Source of the DNA: Macrophomina tecta
Taxonomy: Eukaryota; Ascomycota; Dothideomycetes; Botryosphaeriales; Botryosphaeriaceae
DNA: 64,000 nucleotides
Assembly: GCA_024180945.1 (NCBI GenBank)
Contig: JAKSGN010000038.1
Span: forward strand, 2,790,001-2,854,000
Reading direction: 5' to 3'
Numbering within the stretch: position 1 is the first letter of the stretch; each line of letters starts with the position of its first letter. Below, piece by piece: positions 1 through 10,931 of the stretch. Position numbers and translations under genes: made by a program. The notes below the pieces were generated by a model. It ran no database searches and was not told the origin of the DNA. It saw only the letters and a list, made by a program, of their open reading frames with translations.

Positions 1-36
1 TCGCCACCTATTACAAGCTCGTCCAGGCGCTCTAAG
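1..36 (+). CDS. Possible 3' end of a gene entering from the left edge
   Basis: From base 3 one plus-strand frame reads ATYYKLVQAL and then TAA at 34-36. This is protein-like and could be the C-terminus of a gene that starts outside the window. Ten codons are too few to identify a family and an open stretch this short can occur by chance, so this is only a flag. Confidence 0.2.
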
Positions 37-1312
37 ACATTCTGACTGCTGCGACCGGCATGCCCGGAAGCTTACACAGCCACCACTGATCCTGCGAGGT
101 AACCACCTCGTATCCTGCATTGATTCCGGATTCTTCGGCTCCCGAGTGCGGTGATAGTTGGAGACCACCGGAATGACTTTCCTTGATTTGCTTGGGCGGA
201 AGAGAAAACTCCTGCGCTGACGCGCGTGCATGTTTCTTGCAGAATATACGACCATTCGTGTGGTTTAAAGTGCTTCTCATGCGCCAGCCGATGGCAGTTA
301 TAGACACGGTTGTCTGAGAGGCGTGCATACAGCACATGAACATCGCTATAGCCTCCTCGCATTTTTTTGATTGGTTCGTCTCGCTGACGGAAACATGAGA
401 CAGCGATAAGCCCGGCTGATCCGACAACCCTGGGACGAGGAAGCCCAAGAATTCTGCTCATCTCCGGTCCAGCCCGTGAATCCTGGCCCAGGAGCAGAAC
501 GAACCATTCTGTCGACGACCAACAGCACCGGTAAGTGCATCTAGAAATGCTGGGCCGATCTGCAGGATTTAGGTCCGGCCCGGTGGCTTGACCGTATCGC
601 CGCTACTCCATTGGCCAGCCCTTTTCCCACCTCTTCTTCCCTACAGGGGCAGATCAAGTTTGACACATGATATCCCTCCTTGGACCAGCAAAAAGGCAAA
701 GCTCACGCTCCCGTCCTCGTAGCCGTAAGGGCTATATCTTCACAAGACATACCGGCCCTTCCTATTCTCTTCGCTTTACGCGCATGTGCGAACGCTATGA
801 GAATGCCTTCTCCGATGCTTGTCCGGGGATCATTGCCCGACATGTCAAATTGCAATACCTCAGTCCTCTACTAGTCTCAGCCACCCGCCGCGAACTGGAA
901 TTATGTTCTCACCATCAGCAATGGCCCTAAAAAAAAGACGATCTATCCAGGTCCCCGACTTTTCGCTCTCTCGAACGTGCACTACTGATATAGCCAACGG
1001 GCATTTTCTGCCCCTGGAGTCTGAGCCTGGCGCGCTGAGCTGGTTTAAAGATGTGCAGCCGCACTTGCTAACCCTTTTGAGGCAATGAGGCTGGGTGGTG
1101 CGCCATGCTTCTGAGTCGTCGGTCCGTATTTTCTAGCGCGGATATGGCTCAGACGCGAAATTTGATGGCTTGAGATACTTTCTTCTGTAGCGCTGATAGC
1201 TGAACACAAATTTGCTACCGGGAATCGTACCGGTGCTACGAGAAAGGGGAATTGCAGTAGAGTAAGAGGGTATCGTAAACAACAACCAAGGTTGGCAGAA
1301 ACGAGTCCGAAA
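37..1312. other. Spacer without a supported gene
   Basis: Two overlapping minus-strand ORFs of about 130 codons lie at 32-461, and several short plus ORFs lie at 667-1088. None shows a recognisable domain, none links through plausible splice sites to a longer product, and the two long ones overlap in different frames. The right part is probably the 3' untranslated region of the BEM46-like gene. Confidence 0.4.
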
Positions 1313-2398
1313 TCAAACTTTGGACTTGACAGACTTCTCTGGACTCGGTTTCCGAAGCACATGGCTGCGGAGGAAGTCTTCAATGTACTCGAAGTAGAGA
1401 GGCTCAGCCACAGTATCGTTGTGGCTGCCGTTGGGAAACTCGCGCCAGACCTTGGCTTTAGCGACGCAGATGTCGAAGAGTTTGGCCATGTGGGATGGAC
1501 TGGCGCCATTCGTCAGGTACATGAGCATTCAGGGACATTAGTATGAGACTTACGGTACGATTTCATCCCTTAAACCGCTCAGGAAAAGGATAGGAATATC
1601 CTTGATCTTGGGCATGACTTCCTCGCTAGGCCAAAGCTGGTGGCACAGCGGGGTAAGGTACTTTGCAGGAGGGAAGGCACTGCGAACGTTAGTCGAGAAG
1701 CGTAGTCTGGAAACGCCTTGCTCACCTTGGAATCAATTTTTTTATGCTGAGGAACGTGTTCTCTAGCACAATGCCGGCAATATCCCCCTTCTCTTGGTTC
1801 TTTGCGGCGAGCCCAATGCTCACAGCGCCACCCAAGCTCTGGCCATATAAAACGATCTTGGTGCCGCGAAGTTCCGCGCGTTGTCTGATGTAATCTAAGC
1901 CAGTTTGCGCATCAATTGTCAGACCCTTCTCGTTGGGTGTGCCGGTGGATAGGCCATAGCCTCGATATTGCAACATCAGGACGTTGCAACCGAGTTCCGC
2001 CTCCAAAACCTTTGCGATGGGTAGCCTGTAGCCAATGTTGCCCGCATTGCCGTGGAACATGAGGAACGTGACATTGCGGGCGTGCTGCTTGTTGGAGGGC
2101 CGGATGAAGAACGCGCTCAACGACTCGCCGTCAGGAGTGGGGATCATAAGCTCCTCGAAGTCGGATATGCCGAACTGCGTGGGTCGCGGGACATCTGTTC
2201 GAGCGCCGGGAGGTATGTTGCGGGGATAGATGATATCACTGAGCGGGCGAAGTCAGCACCGAGCCATGAATCGCGGGGCGCATTGAGCGCGCAGCGGCAT
2301 ACATACTTCTGCTTGAAGTAGAGCACACCACTCAGGACGGTGGCGATGCCGGTCGAGGCGAGGAGGGGAATGCGCAGGTAGGAGATGACCGTGTCCAT
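1313..2398 (-). CDS. BEM46-like alpha/beta hydrolase (ABHD13 family)
   Basis: Membrane-anchored serine hydrolase related to fission yeast Bem46 and animal ABHD13; the substrate is not known, and fungal members are linked to polarity and hyphal growth. Four exons, 2398-2307, 2238-1726, 1679-1554 and 1499-1313, join in frame to 305 residues. A hydrophobic N-terminal helix (about residues 5-28) is followed by the family hallmark QNDIIYPRNIPPGART across the first junction. The triad is visible: Ser165 in GQSLGG, Asp240 in SGLRDEIVP and His270 in NGSHND; FHGNAGN supplies the oxyanion region. An in-frame ATG at 2545 would add 49 Ser/Pro-rich residues; I prefer 2398 because the membrane anchor then begins the protein. 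It is divergent from the proteasome gene, sharing roughly 540 bp. Confidence 0.9.
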
Positions 2399-2936
2399 GG
2401 TGGAAAAGGTGTCTGCGTCGAAATCGGTCGACGCGCGAGAGCTGGGGCTGGAGAGTTTGGTGGGCGAGGTGGGCGTAGAGGGCAGAGGACTGGGCGCCGG
2501 CGACGAGCTACCTGAGAGTCGGAACAGGGATCTTTTCCAGGTCATGAGTCGCGGCTGCCCGAGAAGTGCGAGCGAGGGCGGGCAGAGGCAGGCGCAAACA
2601 GCAACGGGCAGCAGCACGCGCGGACATGAGTATGTATAGCTCGGGTGGAGGCCTCAGGAGTTCAACAAGATCAACGCATTTGTGGGGAGCGCAAGAAGGG
2701 TGCGATCGTCGCGTGCACGCCCGCACGCGCGCCGCCGGGGAACGCCGAGACGATGGCCAACGCGCGGAGCCGCCTGCCTGGCCCTGCAAGCAACACCATC
2801 GAAGCTCCAGCAAGAGCTCCGTTGACCACCACCACACCCACGCTCCATCCGCTCTTGCCTCGACGCCACACCACATCACCCCTCCCACCGCTCCCACGAA
2901 CGGCCGTCTGCACGCACACACTTCTGCATTGCCAAC

Positions 2937-3834
2937 ATGATCTCGCAGACCGGAATGCTGGGTGAAGGCAAGCCGCCTCCCGCCTGAAGCTGTCAAGCTT
3001 CAGCTGCTAACGGACATCAGATGGCATCCACGTCGACATGAACCACCTGAAGAAGGGCGAAGTCAAGTACGTTGTCCCAGCCTCAAGCTTCATCTACCTT
3101 TGCTAACCCAGATTGCAGCCTCGGAACCTCCATGTACGCCGTGTCCTCCTTCGTCGTCTACCGCGTTTGCACTGACGCAGCACAGCATGGCCATCAATTT
3201 CAAGGACGGCGTCATTCTGGGCGCGGACAGTCGGACCACCACCGGAGCCTACATCGCCAACCGTGTTACCGATAAGCTGACGCAGGTCCACGACACGATA
3301 TGGTGCTGCCGTTCGGGCTCAGCCGCCGACACGCAAGCCGTTGCTGACATCGTCCACTACCACCTCGGCATGTACGGCATCCAGAACAACGAGAGACCGA
3401 CGACACAAACAGCTGCAGCCCTATTCCAGGAGCTCTGTTACGACAACAAGGACATGCTGAGGTTCGTTCTGCGGAGTTGTGGAGGTGGATGCCTAAGCTA
3501 ACAACGACATAGCGCGGGTATGATCATTGCGGGCTACGATCCCCGCCACGGCGGCCAGGTTTACTCAATTCCGCTCGGTGGTTCTCTACACAAGCAGGCC
3601 TACGCCATTGGTGGTTCTGGGTCGACTTACATCTACGGCTACTGTGACGCAAACTGGAGAGAGGGTATGAGTGAGCAGGAAGGCGTCGACTTCGTCAAGG
3701 GCGCGCTGAGGGAAGCCATCAAGTGGGACGGTAGCTCTGGGGGTGTCATCCGTATGGTCGTGTTGACCGCGGCCGGAGCGCAGCGACACCTGTACCTGCC
3801 GGACCAGGACTACCGCGGCCCTGGCAGGCAATAG
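2937..3834 (+). CDS. PRE3: 20S proteasome subunit beta1 (caspase-like)
   Basis: Catalytic beta1 subunit of the 20S proteasome, which cleaves after acidic residues in the nucleus and cytosol. Five exons, 2937-2961, 3021-3066, 3119-3133, 3186-3461 and 3513-3834, give 227 residues from the ATG at 2937 or 221 from the ATG at 2955. The junctions restore [20 protein letters not shown], very close to yeast Pre3. Self-processing between Gly26 and Thr27 would expose Thr1, the nucleophile. [20 protein letters not shown] and [12 protein letters not shown] are beta1 signatures, and [12 protein letters not shown] and [12 protein letters not shown] follow. The third exon is only 15 nt and encodes the catalytic Thr. 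The first intron has a TGCTAAC branch site about 10 nt before its acceptor. Confidence 0.95.
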
Positions 3835-4745
3835 GCAGTTATGGATGGTGATTCGATGCAGGGCTAGGGTAGAATAGCTGGCCGGCGCCGGTGATGGTGT
3901 AGCATAGATCCTTAAGCAATGGCAAGCCGGGTGGCGTCATCACCAAGAAAGATCCCGAGACGCGGCGATGCGGCGCAATCGGCGGCGACAACTGCAGCGG
4001 CCGGTGAGCAGTGGTGCGGCTGGGCGGAAACAGGGTCTGCGGGCGCGCAGCTAATCAGCTTGCGAAGCCCACGGCGTCAGCGGGCGCCCGCGCAAGTTCG
4101 CTGACGGACCGGCGTGGGCAGCTGGTTATCAGAAGCAAACACACAACTGATGTAGTTGGGATCGGCGGCGGCGGGCTGTGCCAGGGTTCGTCACAGCCAG
4201 CCCAAGGCTTCCCTCGAGCAAGAGCCTGCGCAACGCCACGGCCTCTTTGCAACAACACTTCACATCACCCTCGAACCCTCAATTCTCTCGGTCTGCTGCC
4301 GTGCGCCATCGCCCCAGCAGCCGTGTCTTTCGCGCACACTACCAAAAGGTAAGCGTGGGCCTGGCCTCTATCCCCTAGTACGGCCGGCGCTGTTGCGCCC
4401 AGCGACGCGGCTCCTTTCGTTATCGCAGCCCTGCCCTCTCTCAACCTCAGCGGCCGCCATCACTGCTCTCCGCTCCCTCCCCCCCCTTCGCCGCAGCACG
4501 TCAGAGGCAAAGCCACGGGCCCCGCGCGCTTACTCGCCGTCGCTCTCCCGCTCTGGCGCGCTCCGCCGCCAAGTACGTGAGACGTGCCCGAAGCTTTGCT
4601 CGCTGCGACTCCACTCGCACCCCCCTGCATCGAGCGTTGACCGCCCCTCCCCACAGACGAGATTCGAGCCCGCCGGTGCTGGTCTGAGGCTTGCTGACAT
4701 TGTGTGGCCCACCAGATTTGCATCCTCCCACCTCAACACGCTGGT
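3835..4745. other. Spacer and 5' leader of the cyclin gene
   Basis: About 0.9 kb with no protein-like reading on either strand; the ORFs present are Ala/Arg/Pro-rich products of high GC content. The stretch from about 4250 is C-rich and pyrimidine-rich, as in fungal core promoters and leaders. A GTAAGC at about 4350 could be the donor of a leader intron, but no acceptor is certain. Confidence 0.4.
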
Positions 4746-6174
4746 ATGGGCTCCATCGTGATTACGAGCAGCGACGTGGTCAACCACTCCTTTCCCTATC
4801 AAACCATGTTCGGTGCCGCCGCGCACTCGCACCACCAGCCGCACGAGTCTCAGCGATCGACACCATCGAGGCCTTCGCACAACGATTACCCCGCCTCGCG
4901 CAGTGCCTCTGCGCCCGTCGACACCCCCATGTCGGACGCTGTGCCGCAGCATTTCCATCCTTCCCAGACGACCTCGCAGCCTCCGCCGAGCCCGCGCTTC
5001 AAGCCGCAGACGTCGCAGCGGACGCCCACCCAGACCGCTGCTGCCCCGCCAGCTCCTCGTCCAGCTGTTTTGCCTTCGTCATCGGCCTCGTCTGCCCAGG
5101 CCTCGCCGCGGACCACGGCCTCGCCGCAGCGGATAAAGGTCAAAAGCCTTTCTCACATACAAAGCTTTGCTGCCGATGAGACCAGTCCTTTTTCGCAGAC
5201 GCGCGCCGCGCGCCGCGCGCGTGAAAATCCAAACGAGGTCGGCCCGCAGTATGAGATCAGCGAAATGCCCGTCTCAGACATCATAGAAATGGTGGCTGGC
5301 CTCTTGACTAAAATCACGACCACGAATGACCGCCAGCATGAACATCTACACCGACAGATTCCACCACCCGAAGGAACGTCGGGCCTCAGCCAACAGACAA
5401 CCAGTGTCCTCGCTTTCCACGGAAAGAACGTGCCTACAATTTCCATCCTCAGCTACCTCACTCGGATACATAAATACTGCCCCACGACCTATGAGGTCTT
5501 CCTCAGCCTTTTGGTCTACTTCGACCGTATGACGGAGCGCGTGAACTCTGGGTTGATGCAGAGTCTGCGCCAGGCAAACCAACAGTCCCTTGAGCGTTCG
5601 GTGGCCGCGAGTGATGGAAGCCGGAACAGCTCCGTTTCCATGTCCGGAACTACACTTGGCGGTTCGCCGCCGCGGCCAGAACAGGTCCAAGCCGCAACGC
5701 CTCCGCCCTCAGGCTCGCTCGGGAAGCCTGCGAAGCCGAGCGATGCGTCTGTGAAAGAAGATCATCCTCCTTCGCCTCCACAGCAGATAGATCCCCCTCT
5801 AGATTGTGATCCCTACAACCTGTCTCAGTTCTTTGTTGTTGACAGCTTCAATATTCACCGGCTGGTTATTGCCGGTGTGACCTGCGCAAGCAAGTTCTTT
5901 TCCGACATTTTCTACACAAACTCGAGATACGCTAAGGTTCGTCAATGATTCAAACTGTCAAGCTCAGTCGATACTGACATGGAACCAGGTCGGTGGATTG
6001 CCGCTTGTAGAACTGAACCACCTCGAGCTTCAGTTCCTCCTTCTCAACGATTTCCGCTTGGCTGTGCCGCTCGAAGAAATGGAAGCCTACGGGACAATGC
6101 TTGTTGAATTCTACGCGCGTGAGGTTGTCGCCCAGCAACAGCAGCAGCGCTCTCAACAGACCGTCTCTTCTTGA
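4746..6174 (+). CDS. PHO80/PREG-like cyclin
   Basis: Cyclin partner of a Pho85-type kinase, in the group with yeast Pho80 and Neurospora PREG that represses phosphate acquisition when phosphate is ample. Exons 4746-5936 and 5989-6174 give 458 residues. Residues 1-160 are Ser/Pro/Ala-rich and look disordered. The cyclin box starts around ISEMPVSDIIEMVAGLL and continues through PTISILSYLTRIHKYCP and LLVYFDRM. A Ser/Pro-rich insert follows, and the box resumes with VVDSFNIHRLVIAGVTCASK, then GGLPLVELNHLELQFLL after the intron. The insert splits the box as in filamentous-fungal relatives. The frame is open upstream to a GTG at 4704, but 4746 is the first ATG; 4806 is another possible start. The tail carries a Gln run. 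Confidence 0.88.
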
Positions 6175-7316
6175 AGTAGATGAAAGTTGGTTTTGTACGT
6201 CAGTGCTCACGTGAAGAAGCTCGTTGGAGGCTTGCGCCGACATAAATACCGGGCAGCTGTCCTGTGAGTTTCGAAGGCCCGAAGCCAGCCACATTGTCGC
6301 CCACACGAAGACGATTCCCGAGCCAATGTGTGAACGGTGAAGGCGGCGTGTGCTACATTGCTCATCCGAAGCATTTCAGATGCTCGAAAGATCTGTCCTG
6401 CTGAAGTCCTCGATGGCAGAAGCAGCTTTTTCTGGAGAACCAGAAGTACTGCATAGAATTTCTCTCTTCTTAGGCCTCTTATCCTCCTTGCCCTGAGGCT
6501 TCACTAGCACTTCTCTTCCATCCTTCAGCTCCTTTGCCCAGCTCGCCTGAGGCCGGCCCTTTTCCGTATACCCAGCTTGATTTGTTACTTTTCACAGAGA
6601 TTGCAGTTTTCTCCACTGTCTGTTCCCGAATGGTCTTGCATGCGTCTCTTTCATTGTCTGGGTCCGATACTTTTGTTTTCATTTCAAGCCTAGTGGAGGC
6701 GGGGAACGGGGCCATGACATCATTTCCGGTGCTTTTCCTTGTCGTTAGTCTTTCTGATGGTTCATTAATGTCTTTCGTTTATAATTCTGTATGTCACGGA
6801 GTAACGAGGCATCTGTTTTTGCTATCTGATAGAGGCGGACCCGAAGGGGAAGGGGTGTTTGGCGCACATGATTTACGAAGCGGGCAGGGGATACATTTTT
6901 TTTTTTTTTTCCGTTCACTTGCCTTGTGTTCGCAGTGTTTGGGATGTTGCTCTTTCTCATCTACTTAGTGTCAAGGCAGCACGCGGCAAAACGCATTACT
7001 ACTCCGTTAAGACCTCCACAAGACCGTGTCATGATCCGCCTGTAGTCAAACCTTACAGCCCAGTCAAACACACAATGAGATTCAACATGCGAGCAATTAC
7101 GACTAACTAGCTCGATAGACTGAAGTCATGTCCATGCCTGCATCAATGACGGCTGTGCACGTGCAAGGGTCTTAGCGGCCAGCCCTATTTCTTGGCAATG
7201 TGACTCGTGCGGCGACCCGCGCATCCGACCCCAACCGCATTCTGTCCTCAAGCCTAATCAACACTGGCGAATCCGCTGGTGTGTCCTTTTGTGGAATTGA
7301 AGACAACGCTGGCATC
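6175..7316. other. Spacer between the cyclin and Ste24 genes
   Basis: About 1.1 kb without a supported gene. It holds the 3' region of the cyclin gene, a T15 run at 6896-6910 and the short leader of the Ste24 gene. The ORFs of up to 144 codons here are low-complexity or lack any recognisable motif. Confidence 0.4.
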
Positions 7317-8791
7317 ATGATCCAGGCGTTCCTACAGGTAACGCCTATACTCTCATAACAATGGCGTAAGCTAACAACCAACCAGCGCCTGGCGCAATTC
7401 TTGGATCGGCCGCTCTTCCCTTGGAAGAAGCTGGTCTTAGGTTTCTCTGTCGGTCAATTCCTCCTCGAAAACTGGCTTCTTTACCGTCAATTCGGCGTCT
7501 ACCAACGTACTATCCGGCCCAAAGCACTTGAAAATGAGGTCGACCAGGAAACTTTCGACAAGAGCCAGGCATACGGTCGCGCCAAAGCCAAGTTCAGCTT
7601 CGTTTCCTCCCTTTTCGGTCAACTCAAGTCTCTCGCAGCGATCCAATACAACTGGTATCCCAAAATTTGGGCTTTGACCGGCGTCTGGCTCGCTCGCTTC
7701 GCCCCGTCCTTTATTTCTGGAGAAATCGGTCACTCGCTCCTGTTCTTGTTCGTCTTCAGCCTGATCGATACCATATTCAGCCTGCCTTTCACATACTACC
7801 AGAATTTTGTGCTGGAGGCGAAGTTCGGATTCAACAAGCTCACTATCAAACTCTGGGTTACGGATTTGATCAAGGGCCAGGCTCTCGGCGTCGTCTTCGG
7901 CGTGCCCATCATGAGCGCTTTCCTTGCCATCATCCAGAAGACCGGGACTAGCTTTTTCTACTACCTTTGGATGTTCATGCTCGCTGTTCAGATCTCGGCC
8001 ATTACCATCTATCCAATTCTCATCGTGCCTCTCTTCAACAAGCTATCACCACTCGAGCCTGGCCCCCTCAAAGAGGGCGTCGAGGCTCTGGCTGCCAAGC
8101 TCAAGTTCCCTCTCACAGAGCTTCAGGTCATTGACGGTAGCAAGCGTAGCTCTCACAGCAATGCCTACTTTACCGGCCTGCCCTGGAAGAAGAAGATTGT
8201 CATCTACGATACTCTTTTGGAGAAGAGCTCCAACAAGGAGGTCGAGGCGGTTTTGGCGCACGAGCTCGGTCACTGGAGTATGGGACACACTACTAAGCTG
8301 CTTGGTATCAGCCAGTTCCATTTGTTCTACATGTTCGCCCTGTTCTCCGTCTTCATCAACAACCGCTCATTGTACGAATCCTTCGGCTTCCGCAACGAGC
8401 AGCCGATCCTGATTGGGTTCCTCCTGTTCAACGAGGTCTTGGGCCCGACGGACTCTGTCGTCAAGCTGTTGATGAACATCTTGACTCGGAAGTTCGAATA
8501 TGAAGCTGGTAAGCTCCCTTTCCTTGATCGTACTTTAAATCTTATGGCTGACAACATGACCTAGATTCCTTTGCCGTGGAGCAGGGCTATTCGCAGGAGC
8601 TGGCGGGATCCCTGATCAAGCTCCAGATTCAGAACCTTTCAGCCATGGATGCGGACTGGATGTACTCGAGCTTCCATTACTCGCATCCTATCTTGACCGA
8701 AAGGTTGAGAGCGATAGGCTACAAGGGCGAGAAGGCTTCAAAGGATGCGGACAGCGAGAAGCCCGTTAAAGCCGCTGATCGTGAGTTGTAA
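7317..8791 (+). CDS. STE24: CAAX prenyl protease 1 (Ste24 zinc metalloprotease)
   Basis: Integral ER and inner nuclear membrane protease that removes the -AAX tripeptide from prenylated CAAX proteins and, for a-factor-type pheromones, also cuts the N-terminus. Exons 7317-7337, 7386-8508 and 8565-8791 give 456 residues, the usual length. The zinc site is HELGH at residues 299-303, preceded by VEAVLA. The third ligand lies in EYEAD, rebuilt across the last intron (Glu378). Several transmembrane helices are visible, for example LLFLFVFSLIDTIFSLPF and YYLWMFMLAVQISAITIY. GSKRSSHSNAYFTGLPWKKK is a family signature. The first exon has only seven codons; its intron has a GCTAAC branch site just before ACCAG. 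Confidence 0.96.
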
Positions 8792-8998
8792 GGTTGTAAA
8801 GAGCTGTCTTGGACATGGCCGGATTGGGAACAGTGCATATGCCGGCGTTCGATTACGGAGGATGTAGATGATCGGGACGGGATCTCCCATCATGTGTGTT
8901 GCGATGCTCCGGCACCGCTGAATGGAATATAAAGTATCGCTGCCCTTGTGACACCTGATGGCGTGGATTGAATTGTCTCAAGACCCAATCGGGACCAA

Positions 8999-9538
8999 TC
9001 AAGCATCGGAGATCTTTTTTCTCTGCGCTTCCTTCTCAAGTTTCTGTTGACGTTCGCGCTCCTTCTTTGCCTTCTTGCGTGCCTCCTTGTCGACTTTGCT
9101 TTTTCCGGAAATCTTCTCCCCATCCTCCGCCACGACCTCCGGGATATCCACACCGTCAGCAACAACATTCGTCCGCTGGCCAATTTCGCCGACCTCGATT
9201 CCGTCTTCCTGTTGTTCTTGCTCAATCTGTATGCGCTGCTGGGTCTCGTCGATCATGCCATCAAGCACCATGTCGTCCGACACATCAGGGACTTCGGGCT
9301 TGAGAACTTCGCCCCTCAAACCCGCTTCTACTCGTCGTAGATTATGCAGTATGACGCCGCCCTGGGAGCCGCCGGACGGGGCGAATTGGACGTTGGAGGT
9401 CGTAAGCAGCGCATCGGGATGGAGGTGCGCGTTTGATTCGGAGTCTTCCAGATAGGTCGCAACTAGCTTTTGTGTGGCGTCCGTGGATAGGGACTTGCTG
9501 CCCAATATCACGTGGGGCGGGTAGGCTCTGAGACTCAT
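8999..9538 (-). CDS. Uncharacterised Lys-rich protein, likely nuclear
   Basis: One exon of 179 codons starting at an ATG and ending in TGA at 8999-9001. The N-terminal half looks like a conserved domain, with SLRAYPPHVILGSKSLSTDA and GGVILHNLRRVEAGLRGEVL. The middle is acidic and Gln/Glu-rich (about residues 85-140). The C-terminus is a lysine-rich helix (KSKVDKEARKKAKKERERQQ) likely to act as a nuclear or nucleolar targeting region. I do not recognise the family. It is divergent from the bL34m gene with about 215 bp between the start codons, so the two may share a promoter. Confidence 0.78.
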   Translation of the reverse strand: MSLRAYPPHVILGSKSLSTDATQKLVATYLEDSESNAHLHPDALLTTSNVQFAPSGGSQGGVILHNLRRVEAGLRGEVLKPEVPDVSDDMVLDGMIDETQQRIQIEQEQQEDGIEVGEIGQRTNVVADGVDIPEVVAEDGEKISGKSKVDKEARKKAKKERERQQKLEKEAQRKKISDA

Positions 9539-9753
9539 TTCAGAAAGACTTTCGAGAGAAGAAGTAGCGAGGGAGAATTAGTGTTGCGGGCTTGGTGGAA
9601 AATTAGCCGTGAGGGCAGAAGACCAGCAAAAATTCTGCCACCGCCTTTCGTTGCGAATCGGCTTCACGTTCAAGCCGCGAATGATGTGCGGCACTCTGTC
9701 CACCGCCAAAGCCAACCATCTTGCATACTTATTTTCAAGAGCTTCTCTCAACC

Positions 9754-10228
9754 ATGCAGTGCTTTCGCTGCTTGAGGACCGCTATGGGGCGTCCGTCCAC
9801 AATGGCGACGTTGTCCTCGACATCACGTCCTACGTCCGCCGCATTTCAGCAGTACGATGCAGCTCGCGCATGCATTTGAACATCGAATGCTGACTGGCGA
9901 TTGCCCTAGACTCCGTTCAATTTCTCTTCTCTCTCCTAGACGGCCGCAATTGCCCTGCGCTGGCACCGCCGCGAAAGTGCAACCATTTCAGATCTCGCCC
10001 ACCGCCGCCTCCGTCGCCGCAACAGACGCCTCCGACATACTTCCCAAGGTCTCGAGCCACCCAGCCCTTCAGGGCATCCAGGTCCGCAATGGTCCGAGGG
10101 ATACGTACAAACCGACCAACCTAGTTCGCAAAAGACGTCATGGCTTTCTCAGCCGGATAAGGACGAGGAAGGGAAGGGCTACGTTGAAGAGGAGGAAGAC
10201 GAAGGGAAGGAACACGCTCAGTCATTGA
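9754..10228 (+). CDS. Mitochondrial large-subunit ribosomal protein bL34m
   Basis: Component of the mitochondrial 54S subunit, in the bacterial L34 family. Exons 9754-9851 and 9940-10228 give 128 residues. The N-terminus is rich in Arg, Ser and Thr with almost no acidic residues, as expected for a mitochondrial presequence. The last 46 residues are the L34 domain, with [20 protein letters not shown] and then [18 protein letters not shown], matching the conserved run of basic residues that contacts rRNA. The splice (CAG CA|A CGG) places the presequence and L34 domain in one frame. Confidence 0.9.
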
Positions 10229-10931
10229 GATTAATATTATCCGGAGGAGAGGCGGCGGAGGCGTAAGACAGTTTGGCCACACAGGAAGGATACTGACAAA
10301 GTTTCTGGGTCGCAGACGAGGCAGCCTGCTGCGTACGGCATCTGAACACGCCAGAACCCCGAGGCGACTGCGACTGAAAGAGGCTCTTGAATACCTTTGC
10401 GCGTGACGATTGGAGCGCATGGCTGTGGAGGGCGGGGAACATCTGTATACTAAAACGCGGGTCGAAAACAGCACCGTGAGAAAATCGGAAGCAGTCTTAG
10501 ACGATTCTCTTTATTGGGAGATGTATTGCGAAGCCCTATCCTGATCTGCGTAGGACTCGCCTTGACCCTTGCTGGCAACATGAGTCGTACAAACTCACGG
10601 CTCAAATGTATTTACATAGGAAGACTGCAAGCCCAGTGCACCTGGTCTGGAAGTCTTTCAAGTTTCGCATTCAAGTGCTCCATTTCCCATGGTTGAATCC
10701 CATAGCTCGTGCGCAGCGCTTTCATTGGCTGAAGGGCGTCACTGTCCCCCCGCGGGGGCCTTCGGCCCTGTCCCAGACACCAGCGAGCTCCCCTCACACT
10801 CCCGCAACCTCGTATGAACTAGCAAGCGCAACCCCTTTGGCCGAACTCCTAACCAAGCACACCGAAATCGCGACCGACCATTCGATGAGTTATGACCTGA
10901 ATACCCGGAAACTTCCTTACGGATTACGAAC
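10229..10931. other. Spacer upstream of the recyclin gene
   Basis: About 0.7 kb with no supported gene. A perfect 12-nt GC palindrome at 10747-10758 runs into a hairpin-forming GGGCC-TTC-GGCCC at 10756-10768, about 165 bp before the recyclin start codon. The rest shows no protein-like frame. Confidence 0.4.

Noticed and set aside
32..461. Two overlapping minus-strand ORFs of about 130 codons
   Set aside because: They are in different frames over the same DNA, lack motifs and have no splice partners.
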